47,873 bases of DNA from a virus, in the IMG/VR virus record IMGVR_UViG_3300048929_000769, positions 1 to 47,873 of that record. One strand, written 5' to 3'. The notes under the pieces are model-generated. The model saw only the letters and a list, made by a program, of their open reading frames with translations, was not told where the DNA came from and did no database searches. Below, in pieces: positions 22,415 through 30,163 of the stretch. Position numbers and translations under genes: made by a program. Numbering within the stretch: the first letter of the stretch is position 1; every line of letters starts with the position of its first letter.

Positions 22415-22951
22415 ATGGAAATCAGAATCGTACCAATAGATCAGATCAACGCAGCAGCCTATAACCCTAGAGTTGATCTTCAAGCGGGTGACCTTGAATA
22501 TGAGAAGCTCAAACGTAGCATTGAACAGTTTGGATACATAGACCCTATCGTCTGGAATGAGCGTACAGGTAATATGGTAGGCGGTCACCAACGATATAAG
22601 GTCATGGTAAATGAGCATGGTAGCACTGAACTAATGGTATCTGTTGTTGATCTGGACGATCAGCAGGAACGGCTATTAAACGTTGCCCTTAATAAAGTGT
22701 CAGGACAATGGGATGATGAAGCCCTGGCTAACTTGTTAAGCCAGCTTCAAGAGAATGGAGCAGAGTTATCACTAACAGGCTTTGATGATGATGAAATATC
22801 TAAGTTGATTGCAGAATTTACGGAACCACCAGAGGATCAGTTAGGGGATTTCGCTAATAAAGAATTGGATGTGTCTGACTTTGATGAATCCAATTTTGAT
22901 TGTAAATGTCCTCGATGCGGTTTTGTTTTTAACCAGGACGATGTGTCATGA
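22415..22951 (+). CDS. ParB/Srx-like nuclease-domain protein with zinc ribbon
   Basis: A 178-aa protein, ATG 22415 behind GGAGGT. Residues 1-90 follow the ParB N-terminal domain (IRIVPIDQINAAAYNPR, LKRSIEQFGYIDPIVWN, MVGGHQRYKV) with the GGHQR motif that in the ParB/sulfiredoxin superfamily binds nucleotide or DNA. An acidic linker and a C-terminal zinc ribbon (CKCPRCGFVF) follow. Phages often pair such a protein with a DNA methyltransferase, as here with ATGA overlap. It probably binds DNA in support of methylation or packaging. Confidence 0.85.
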   Translation: MEIRIVPIDQINAAAYNPRVDLQAGDLEYEKLKRSIEQFGYIDPIVWNERTGNMVGGHQRYKVMVNEHGSTELMVSVVDLDDQQERLLNVALNKVSGQWDDEALANLLSQLQENGAELSLTGFDDDEISKLIAEFTEPPEDQLGDFANKELDVSDFDESNFDCKCPRCGFVFNQDDVS

Positions 22952-23979
22952 AACAGCCATCATGGGATTGGAAACTTGCTGATTTAAAGCATGTCCAACA
23001 AAACGGTCATACAGTGTTTTCCTGCTTCTCGTGCGGTGGCGGTTCCACAATGGGTTACAAGTTAGCTGGATATAAGGTATTAGGGAATGTGGAGATTGAT
23101 CCACAAATGATGCGTATCTATCGTCAAAATCATAATCCGCAGTATCCTTTTATGATACCTATCCAAGACTTCAAAAATATTCCCATTAGCGAGTTGCCGG
23201 CAGAACTGTTAAACCTGAGCATATTGGACGGTTCACCGCCATGTAGTGTGTTCTCAACTGCCGGTGATCGTGAAGATAAATGGGGTGGAGAATATGCTTT
23301 TAGAGAAGGACAAGCCGTTCAAAGGTTAGATGATCTATTCTTTGAATATCTAGACGTAGCTAATAAACTCAAACCTCGTGTGCTTGTAGCTGAAAATGTT
23401 AGGGGAATGCTTATTGGTAAAGCTAAGGGGTTTGTGAGCCTGGTATTATCAAGAATGCGAGAGATCGGCTATAGACCACAACTGTTCCTACTCAACTCGG
23501 CGGGCGTGCCACAGAAGCGTGAGCGCGTCTTTTTTGTTGCTTCCAGAGAAGATTTATCACTACCGCCTTTGAAACTAGATTTTAAAGAACCTCCAATTTT
23601 GTATCGTGATGTTCGTAGTGGTACTGGAAAGGTGATTACTTCAAGCAGCAGAACGTTCCAACGTTGGCATAAGAAGCGTCCACCGGATCTAAACATGGGA
23701 GATGTAACTGAACGTGAAGAGGGGAAGATGAGTAATTTTAATACTATACTGCTTAAGGATCAGAAAGTGGCCAATACCCTTGCTAGTTCATCTGTTTTCC
23801 TGCGTGATGATGTACCTGAGCACATTTCTGATACAGACATTATTCGCTTGCAGACATTTCCGAGTGACTATGACTTCATGGATGCAAATGTGCAATATGT
23901 ATGTGGCATGAGCGTTCCTCCTATAATGATGCACAGAATTGCTGAGCAGATACAGATTCAGTGGCTTAGTAAAATGTAA
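22948..23979 (+). CDS. Orphan C5-cytosine DNA methyltransferase
   Basis: A 343-aa DNA (cytosine-5) methyltransferase: motif I-like FSCFSCGGGSTMGYKLAGY, motif IV PPCS with catalytic Cys99, motif VI ENV (VLVAENVRGM), motif VIII QKRERVFFVA, target-recognition region about 210-290, and motif IX/X RLQTFPSDYDF, VCGMSVPP. No restriction enzyme gene is near, so it is an orphan methyltransferase, likely protecting phage DNA from host restriction. Translationally coupled to the ParB-like gene. Target sequence cannot be read from here. Confidence 0.92.
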   Translation: MKQPSWDWKLADLKHVQQNGHTVFSCFSCGGGSTMGYKLAGYKVLGNVEIDPQMMRIYRQNHNPQYPFMIPIQDFKNIPISELPAELLNLSILDGSPPCSVFSTAGDREDKWGGEYAFREGQAVQRLDDLFFEYLDVANKLKPRVLVAENVRGMLIGKAKGFVSLVLSRMREIGYRPQLFLLNSAGVPQKRERVFFVASREDLSLPPLKLDFKEPPILYRDVRSGTGKVITSSSRTFQRWHKKRPPDLNMGDVTEREEGKMSNFNTILLKDQKVANTLASSSVFLRDDVPEHISDTDIIRLQTFPSDYDFMDANVQYVCGMSVPPIMMHRIAEQIQIQWLSKM

Positions 23980-23982
23980 AAA

Positions 23983-24078
23983 GGAGGACGCGCTAACGTC
24001 CTCCTGACACCAGGGGTGCTTCCCCATGGCTGAGATAGCGGTGCGCCACGCGTGGCATTTACAGTCGTCCGCTATCTC
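23983..24078. repeat. Three consecutive inverted repeats before terS (candidate cos/pac or regulatory element)
   Basis: GGAGGACG-CGCTAA-CGTCCTCC (23983-24004); GGGG/CCCC around TGCTT (24010-24029); and GAGATAGCGG (24032-24041) matched by CCGCTATCTC (24069-24078) with the 12-bp palindrome GCCACGCGTGGC (24045-24056) inside. No T-tract follows any of them. The cluster lies between the methyltransferase and the packaging genes. Confidence 0.45.
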
Positions 24079-24114
24079 GTATTCCATATTAACGGAAAGC
24101 CCAGGGGAACAGCA

Positions 24115-24327
24115 ATGAGAACAGAGGAACAACAAGAATTACTGCTACAGCACGAACTTGAGGTTATGGAAGGAATACTTGAATCTAAAGAGCAGTACCG
24201 CAGAATCGTTAAAGCTAGTATAGCCCAGTGGGTTAAAGACCTACAGGCTGGACATATAAAGATGCAGAGCGTTCAGGATTTGGAACGATTGATTGAATTG
24301 GATATTAAGTTACAGAAGGATGAATAA
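24115..24327 (+). CDS. Hypothetical helical protein before terminase (70 aa)
   Basis: ATG 24115 follows AGGGGAAC. The product is a charged all-helical protein (QQELLLQHELEVMEGILESK). The pattern resembles small proteins near terminase genes of Gram-positive phages. The longer frame from 24052 would run into the palindrome region and has no ribosome binding site. Confidence 0.6.
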   Translation: MRTEEQQELLLQHELEVMEGILESKEQYRRIVKASIAQWVKDLQAGHIKMQSVQDLERLIELDIKLQKDE

Positions 24328-24328
24328 T

Positions 24329-24868
24329 TTATTTACTATGTTCTTTTAAGACATCCTCAATAATAATTAAATGTTTGCTAACTAACACATCTATCTTGTT
24401 TTTGAAAGACGCTGCTATTAAAGGAATTAATATAGTAGCTCCGACCAGTAAAGAAAGGAAAAACGAAAAAAGTAACATTTTTAGATAAACATCTATTAAT
24501 TCATTACTATTATCTTTAAACACGTTTATGGAAAATGTGATAGCGACAGTAATTAAAGGTAATAATACGCTTAATAGTTTTAGTGGGCCTTCAGAAGAAT
24601 TGAATTCTACAGGTTTTTTAAAAAGTATATTTAGTTCAAGGTGGGCTAAATTAAAATCTTCAATAGAATCATTATAGAGTTGAGAGTAAGCTTTTCTTAA
24701 TAGGACTGTTTGATTAGTAATCTGGGAATATTTCGAATGGACTGTTACCTGCTGTATTGGCAGTTCTATTCCCACCGTTATTTTTTTGTATTTTTTAAAT
24801 TCCATATATGCAATGTAACTAATGAGACAGACAAATAAGATTAAAGAAATGACAAAAGTTAAGTTCAT
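24329..24868 (-). CDS. Minus-strand membrane protein (moron / exclusion candidate)
   Basis: A 179-aa protein, ATG 24868 behind AAGGAGGAG. It has an N-terminal transmembrane helix (about 4-22), a cytoplasmic or exposed helical stretch (about 40-95), then two more transmembrane helices (about 97-118 and 128-155) and a helical tail. TATAAT lies on the minus strand at 24892-24887, close to the ribosome binding site. It faces against the packaging operon and ends 2 bases after the stop of the converging plus-strand gene. No family recognised. Confidence 0.7.
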   Translation of the reverse strand: MNLTFVISLILFVCLISYIAYMEFKKYKKITVGIELPIQQVTVHSKYSQITNQTVLLRKAYSQLYNDSIEDFNLAHLELNILFKKPVEFNSSEGPLKLLSVLLPLITVAITFSINVFKDNSNELIDVYLKMLLFSFFLSLLVGATILIPLIAASFKNKIDVLVSKHLIIIEDVLKEHSK

Positions 24869-24939
24869 AATTCTCCTCCTTATTGTATTATATCGGAAAT
24901 GTCTTGATAATCGTTAACCTTGGAGGTGGTGATAATGTA

Positions 24940-25821
24940 ATGGCTAGGGAACGAAGCCCAGAACGAGACAAAGCCAAACAAATGTGGTTAGAGAGCAGCG
25001 GAACGATGAAGTTAAAAGACATCGCCGATGCTCTTTTTATTCCTGAAAGTAGAGTCCGAAAATGGAAGTCAATGGACTGTTGGGAAGCTGAATTGAAAGG
25101 GAGCGTTTTTGACCCATCCAATGGGAACGTTCCAAATGGAACGAAAGGGAACGCTCCAAAATCAAGGGGAGCGCCTTTAGGCAACCGCAATGCTGTAAAT
25201 AATAAAGGCGGTGCTCCGCTTGGCAACCAAAACGCCAAGGGCAACAAGGGCGGTCACGGTGGCCCATATCGCAATAAAAAAGCGTTGAAGCACGGTCTAT
25301 ATGAAACTATCTTTCTTGATACGTTAGATGAGGATGAGCAAGCCTTGTTTGATGCTATTGAGGTTGATACTTTAGATGAGCTTAAACGGACATTGAAAAC
25401 TTTAGTGCTATCTGAGCGTAGGTTTATGCGGCGAATCAAAGCTTTAGAATCTGGCTTAACGGATGAGGAAAAACGAATCAAGGAAGAACTACATCAACGT
25501 AAAGACAAAGTGCCTTATACAAGCCCGAAGTCAGGTAAACAGATTAATATAGCTGTTGAAACTGAGGGAATGAAGGTCACAGAGGTTACGACAGTTGTTG
25601 CTTCTAAGTTGGATAAGATTCTTAAACAAGAGGATCAGCTCACTAAAGTTCGAGATAAAAAAATACGTGTGCTTACTCAGATTGAATCTATTGAGCAGGA
25701 ACGTGAAAAACTTGCTATTGCTCGTGAACGATTAGAACTGGAACGATTCAAAGTGTTAGGTCGAGGAGATGAGGAAGGGGATGAGGACAATGAAGATGAT
25801 GAGGATGATTTAGGATGGTGA
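24940..25821 (+). CDS. xtmA: Terminase small subunit
   Basis: A 293-aa DNA-recognition subunit of the packaging motor. The N-terminal helix-turn-helix (MKLKDIADALFIPESRVRKW) is followed by a low-complexity Gly/Asn linker (GAPLGNRNA, GAPLGNQNA) typical of Gram-positive phage TerS, then a coiled-coil C-terminal half and an acidic tail. I chose ATG 24940 with GGAGGTGGTG upstream. It overlaps terL by 7 bases, confirming the pair. Confidence 0.88.
   Translation: MARERSPERDKAKQMWLESSGTMKLKDIADALFIPESRVRKWKSMDCWEAELKGSVFDPSNGNVPNGTKGNAPKSRGAPLGNRNAVNNKGGAPLGNQNAKGNKGGHGGPYRNKKALKHGLYETIFLDTLDEDEQALFDAIEVDTLDELKRTLKTLVLSERRFMRRIKALESGLTDEEKRIKEELHQRKDKVPYTSPKSGKQINIAVETEGMKVTEVTTVVASKLDKILKQEDQLTKVRDKKIRVLTQIESIEQEREKLAIARERLELERFKVLGRGDEEGDEDNEDDEDDLGW
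25099..25173. repeat. Repeated GGGARCG motif inside terS (candidate pac site)
   Basis: GGGA(A/G)CG occurs at 25099, 25123 and 25147 with exact 24-base spacing and again at 25167. The second and third copies extend to GGGAACG(T/C)TCCAAA, and GGAACGTTCC is a perfect palindrome. Part of the repetition follows from repeated amino acids (NGN, KGN). Confidence 0.35.
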
Positions 25822-27506
25822 TATCAGTTGCTAAAGAGCATCAGCGACGAATTAAGCGTAAGCTTCAGCAAAGGCCTGAAAAGTTAGAAGAATTAAAAGG
25901 AATAATTTCAGACTTTGAGCAGTTTTGCTTACGCATGCTGAAGATAAAGAATAAATTAGGGAAGATGGTTCCATTAGCTCTCAATGATGCACAGCGTCGT
26001 TATGTAATGCAAGTGTTGGCTAGTCTTGAGGCAGGTAAACCTGTACGAATCATTATTCTGAAAGCTCGGCAAATGGGGTTTTCAACAGTGACAGAAGCAT
26101 TAATATACTATTTCACTTCGCTACAGGAAGCGAAAAATGCTTTTATCGTTGCTCAATCTTCGGATGCTTCTAGTAACTTATTCGATATGTTTCAACTCTA
26201 CTATGAACGTGTTCCTGCCATCATACAGCCTATGACCAGGAAGAATAATGCCAAAAAGCTAACGTTCGAGAATCCGACGATCCGGACGGCAGACCGCCGA
26301 AGGAATCCAGGATTGAAATCAAAAATCACTGTACAAACAGCGGAGAGCAGAGTGCTTGCACGTTCTGACACGATTCATTATTTGCATGCTTCCGAGGTGG
26401 CCTTTTGGCCTGCTAAGAAAAAGAAGAAGCATTTACTGTCACTGTTAGCCGCCTTGTCAAAGGAACCTGGTAGTATAGGCATTATAGAATCTACCGCTAA
26501 TGGGATGGAAGAATTCAAACAAATGTGGGATGCAGCCGTTAAGGGCGAGAGTGACTTTACTCCGCTTTTTTTTGCGTGGTTTGAGATGCCTGATTATCGT
26601 AAACCTGTGCCACCTGAATTCGAGCCAACTGAAGAAGAGATGGAACTAAAAAAAAAGTATGACCTAGATAATGAACAGTTACAGTGGCGACGCTATACGA
26701 TCCGAAATGATTGTGGCGGGGATTCAAGGCAGTTTGATCAGGAGTATCCTTCCGAACCTGACGAAGCGTTCTTGCTATCTGGTGAAAGCATCTTTGATAA
26801 CAAGTTTATTAAACGCCTGAAGGAAGCAATTAGCCTTAAGGGCACTATTCATGAAATTGACTTTGTGAAGAACAAAATAAGTCAATCACATGCAGGAGAA
26901 CTTGTAATATATCATAAGCCAGAACCGGGTAAACGGTATGTTCTTGCCGCCGATACTGCTAAGGGTAAAGAAGACGGGGATTATGATGCTGCTTATGTGA
27001 TCGATGCGCGGACAGGTGAAATGTGTGCTTCTCTACATGGAAAATGGGACACTGACCTATACGGTAAGAAACTGAACACTTTAGGCTTATATTACAATAC
27101 AGCCCTGCTTGCAGTGGAAAATAATAATACAGGTGAATCAGTGCTAAATACATTATTCAACACATGCCATTATCCACTTTTATATATGCACAAGAAGGCT
27201 GCATTGGGATGGCATACGAACCAAGCCACACGCCCTGTGATGATCAGCGACTTCAAGGAAGCGATTCGCGACCAGCTCTATGACATTTACTGTCCTGAGT
27301 TGTACAGCGAGTGTATGACGCTCATCGATAACAACGGTAAAGCTGAAGCAGATAGTGGTTGTCACGATGACCGTATCATGGCATATGCCATTGCTTTACA
27401 GGTAAGGCAAGTAGCTGATAAATGGTTTGAATGGTTCAAGAAAAAACAACAGCAACAGGAGGAATCGGAGCATGAAGAACACAATGGGGGAGCGGGGTGG
27501 ATTTAA
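25815..27506 (+). CDS. xtmB: Terminase large subunit
   Basis: A 563-aa packaging ATPase/nuclease. The ATPase half has KARQMGFSTV as P-loop-like element and YLHASEVAFW as Walker B region with acidic residue. The nuclease half starts with AADTAKGKEDGDYDAAYVI and ends with CHDDRIMAYAIA, the RNase H-type acidic residues. It cuts concatemers and pumps DNA through the portal. Overlap with terS, and portal one base downstream, match PBSX order. Confidence 0.93.
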   Translation: MVISVAKEHQRRIKRKLQQRPEKLEELKGIISDFEQFCLRMLKIKNKLGKMVPLALNDAQRRYVMQVLASLEAGKPVRIIILKARQMGFSTVTEALIYYFTSLQEAKNAFIVAQSSDASSNLFDMFQLYYERVPAIIQPMTRKNNAKKLTFENPTIRTADRRRNPGLKSKITVQTAESRVLARSDTIHYLHASEVAFWPAKKKKKHLLSLLAALSKEPGSIGIIESTANGMEEFKQMWDAAVKGESDFTPLFFAWFEMPDYRKPVPPEFEPTEEEMELKKKYDLDNEQLQWRRYTIRNDCGGDSRQFDQEYPSEPDEAFLLSGESIFDNKFIKRLKEAISLKGTIHEIDFVKNKISQSHAGELVIYHKPEPGKRYVLAADTAKGKEDGDYDAAYVIDARTGEMCASLHGKWDTDLYGKKLNTLGLYYNTALLAVENNNTGESVLNTLFNTCHYPLLYMHKKAALGWHTNQATRPVMISDFKEAIRDQLYDIYCPELYSECMTLIDNNGKAEADSGCHDDRIMAYAIALQVRQVADKWFEWFKKKQQQQEESEHEEHNGGAGWI

Positions 27507-28994
27507 TTGAGTGAAGGCAATGCGACATGGGTTCCGTTTGCTAAAGAAGAGGGGAAGCACATTCCGTCCAGTGCCCAGCTTCCTGATGTATTCGACAAGC
27601 TTTATGATGCTCATGGTTTGCTACCATTTGATTTAGGGAATGACCCTGCTTCATGTAGGCAACTGGTTAAAAACAGCAATATAATTCCTCAGTGTATCGA
27701 AGCATATCGGCGCAATATTGCTGGACATGGGATTGCATTGGAATACTTACCTGGGGAAAGTGATGAAACGGCTAAAGACGAATGGAATCGGGCTGAACGA
27801 TTCTTGGAAACGTGCAACCTTGAAGATAATCCCGAAGAGATCATAGGTCAACTCATTGAAGATTTGGAAAGTACGGGCATGGCTAATGTTGAAGTTGCTT
27901 GGCCAACAGGTAGTGAGTTCCCTACGATATTTCGTATGGACCCGAAATATGTACGTTATACACGTGAGAGTAATAAAACAATCATTAAACGTAAACGGCG
28001 GATAAGTTCAACTAAAAAGGTTGAAGAATTTTCGCAAGAGGTATGGACGAGAAGATACGCTATGAAGCGTAGTGCTTCAGTTGTTTGGTTTAGATTGTTT
28101 GGTACTGAAGGCGAAGAAGGAGAAAATGAGATTATTCCTTTGCGTATTGGTAATAATGAGGCCTATGGTGAACCACGTTGGTTTGGTAATGCTCCTGGTG
28201 TAGTTGGAAGTCGTGAAGCTGAAGAACTGAATGTTTCTTATTTTTCCAATGGTCGAATGCTTTCTATGATCTTGACGGTGACAAATGGCCGTCTAACAAA
28301 AGAATCCATGGAATTATTAAAAAAAGTTAAGGGTTCCCAGTCGCAAGGTGGTATTCTTTATCTTGAAGCTAAAGGGCAAGAAACAGGTGGTCCCATGGAT
28401 GAAAAGGTGGAGAAGGTAGCAATTAAGTTGGACAAGCTGAATGATCTTTTACAACAAGATGCGCTTTTCCTTGATTATGGTAAGGAGAAAAAGGCCGACA
28501 TTCTTTCATCTTTCCGTTTACCGCCGATTCTTGTTGGCCAAAGTTCAGACTATAACCGAGCAACAGCTCAGGCGGCACTTCAATTTGCTGAGGAGCAAGT
28601 GTTTTCACCTTATCGCAAATGGATTATGTCGGAAATCTTTAATAAGCGTTTATTTCCTGCACTAGGTATTTTTCGAGTACGGGCTGTTTTGCGTGGGCCA
28701 AAAATCATTGACCCTGCTGATCGTAAAGCTATGTTAGACTTTATCGCTGATCGAGGTATTATGTTGGTTCGTGATCTCATCCCTATTGCTGAGGATGTAT
28801 TGGGTACGACGGTGGATGAAAGTAAGTTCGCTATTGAGTACCTTGATACACCGATTGCACAATTAGCCTTTAATCAGCCAACAATCCTTGACCCTGAAAA
28901 GGATAGTGATACAGATGATCTGCAAGATCGTGTCGCTGTCATTGCAAAACGCTTGTTAAAACAAGCAGACAAGGAAGCTAATATTCATGTGTGA
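27507..28994 (+). CDS. xkdE: Portal protein
   Basis: A 495-aa portal of the PBSX/XkdE type: N-terminal NSNIIPQCIEAYRRNIAGHG, central DPKYVRYTRE and LDYGKEKKADILSSFRLP, then QSSDYNRATAQAALQF, all typical of this family. TTG start at 27507 immediately follows the terL stop. Forms the ring at the unique head vertex through which DNA passes. Confidence 0.92.
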   Translation: MSEGNATWVPFAKEEGKHIPSSAQLPDVFDKLYDAHGLLPFDLGNDPASCRQLVKNSNIIPQCIEAYRRNIAGHGIALEYLPGESDETAKDEWNRAERFLETCNLEDNPEEIIGQLIEDLESTGMANVEVAWPTGSEFPTIFRMDPKYVRYTRESNKTIIKRKRRISSTKKVEEFSQEVWTRRYAMKRSASVVWFRLFGTEGEEGENEIIPLRIGNNEAYGEPRWFGNAPGVVGSREAEELNVSYFSNGRMLSMILTVTNGRLTKESMELLKKVKGSQSQGGILYLEAKGQETGGPMDEKVEKVAIKLDKLNDLLQQDALFLDYGKEKKADILSSFRLPPILVGQSSDYNRATAQAALQFAEEQVFSPYRKWIMSEIFNKRLFPALGIFRVRAVLRGPKIIDPADRKAMLDFIADRGIMLVRDLIPIAEDVLGTTVDESKFAIEYLDTPIAQLAFNQPTILDPEKDSDTDDLQDRVAVIAKRLLKQADKEANIHV

Positions 28995-29817
28995 GTCGTG
29001 CTGGGCGTTGATCGCAAAGGCTGATGATGATGAGTTTTTAGACAGTCTTGAACTTACTTATGTGGAGCGTAAGGTTTTAGAAGAGCTGTACAAACAGGGT
29101 GAGGATCGCATCATAGAGATCCTAGAGTTACAAGGACAAGAACTCCAGGATGCTATTGGCCAACTAAGTGAGGAAGTATTAGGAGAAATTGGAGAGTTAG
29201 CAAAAGTACTTATTTCTCTTCATACATCTGATGTATTTGCTGATTTATTCGAAGAGGCAGTACAAGAAGCATTTGAACCTTTATTCCAGCTGGCAGGCGA
29301 GACGGAATTACTTGGTTTAAACGAAGATAAAGCATGGAATATCAAGAACAAGGCGGCACAACGCTTCGTAAAAAATATTAAAGCGTTGGTTCCTGATATG
29401 AACACTTCTTCCACTGATACTTTATTGAGAAGTTTTGAAAAGGCAATTGAAGCAGGAAAAACACCATCGGAAAGAGCGTTGCTAGTGCAAGAGATAAGCA
29501 ATCAAGCTTCTACAGGTGAAGATGGTCCATTCTCCATGCAACGTGCTCAACGGGTTTCGCGCACAATGAGTACGGCTGCTGCTAATGGTGGTAAGTTGGA
29601 AGGGTGGAAACAATCTGAGGTTGCCAAGGGTAAAAGGTGGCGATCTGCAGGAGGCACAAGGACACGAAAAAGCCACCGCAAGGCAAATGGTCAAGTTGTT
29701 GACCTAGATAAGCCGTTTACGGTGGGCTCCAGTAAATTAATGTATCCTGGTGATCCGGTAGGTGAAGCAAAGGAAATCGTCAACTGTCGATGCACAATGC
29801 AATTAGTTTTGAATTAG
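28987..29817 (+). CDS. Minor head / head morphogenesis protein
   Basis: A 276-aa protein in the place of SPP1 gp7/YqbB. The C-terminal domain carries TRKSHRKANGQVVDLDKPFT and VNCRCTMQ, the diagnostic end of Mu F-like head morphogenesis proteins. Overlaps the portal by 8 bases. Its stop overlaps by four bases the stop of the minus-strand gene 29814-30098. Confidence 0.88.
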   Translation: MCESCWALIAKADDDEFLDSLELTYVERKVLEELYKQGEDRIIEILELQGQELQDAIGQLSEEVLGEIGELAKVLISLHTSDVFADLFEEAVQEAFEPLFQLAGETELLGLNEDKAWNIKNKAAQRFVKNIKALVPDMNTSSTDTLLRSFEKAIEAGKTPSERALLVQEISNQASTGEDGPFSMQRAQRVSRTMSTAAANGGKLEGWKQSEVAKGKRWRSAGGTRTRKSHRKANGQVVDLDKPFTVGSSKLMYPGDPVGEAKEIVNCRCTMQLVLN

Positions 29818-30098
29818 TACTTGTAGCAGTTTTCCCAAGCAAATTCATCAGCATGTTCGGGAGTGGCGTTTCCTGAAACAATGTCATCCATTCTGCGAAT
29901 ATGTTGTGCAATTGTATTTTCAGCATCCTTAACCTTACTAACTCTTGCACTAAATATTTTAAGGTGATCGTCGTTCATTAGTTTTACTGCACACTTCTTA
30001 GAAGCTGGAATACTATCCTGACCTTGTTTAAGTAAGTCTCTGTAATCAGGCAGTATTCCTACAATTTTAGCATTTTCAATGGGGGTCCAAGTAGCCAT
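29814..30098 (-). CDS. Minus-strand small protein in head operon (moron candidate)
   Basis: A 94-aa soluble, mixed-charge protein of unrecognised family (ATWTPIENAKIVGILPDYRD; WENCYKY at the end). ATG 30098 has AAGGAGTG upstream and an extended -10 promoter (30134-30126). It converges on the minor head gene with a 4-base stop overlap and lies in the middle of the head operon. This architecture indicates separate, lysogen-phase expression. Confidence 0.7.
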   Translation of the reverse strand: MATWTPIENAKIVGILPDYRDLLKQGQDSIPASKKCAVKLMNDDHLKIFSARVSKVKDAENTIAQHIRRMDDIVSGNATPEHADEFAWENCYKY

Positions 30099-30125
30099 GA
30101 AATCACTCCTTATATATTTTGGGGT

Positions 30126-30134
30126 ATTATACCA
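30126..30134 (-). promoter_or_regulatory. Extended -10 promoter for the antisense gene
   Basis: TGGTATAAT on the minus strand (30134-30126), a perfect TGnTATAAT extended -10 that needs no -35. Transcription would start near 30119, 21 bases before the ATG. Confidence 0.6.
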
Positions 30135-30163
30135 TTTTTCCATGAGAGGAGGTGAATAAAAAA

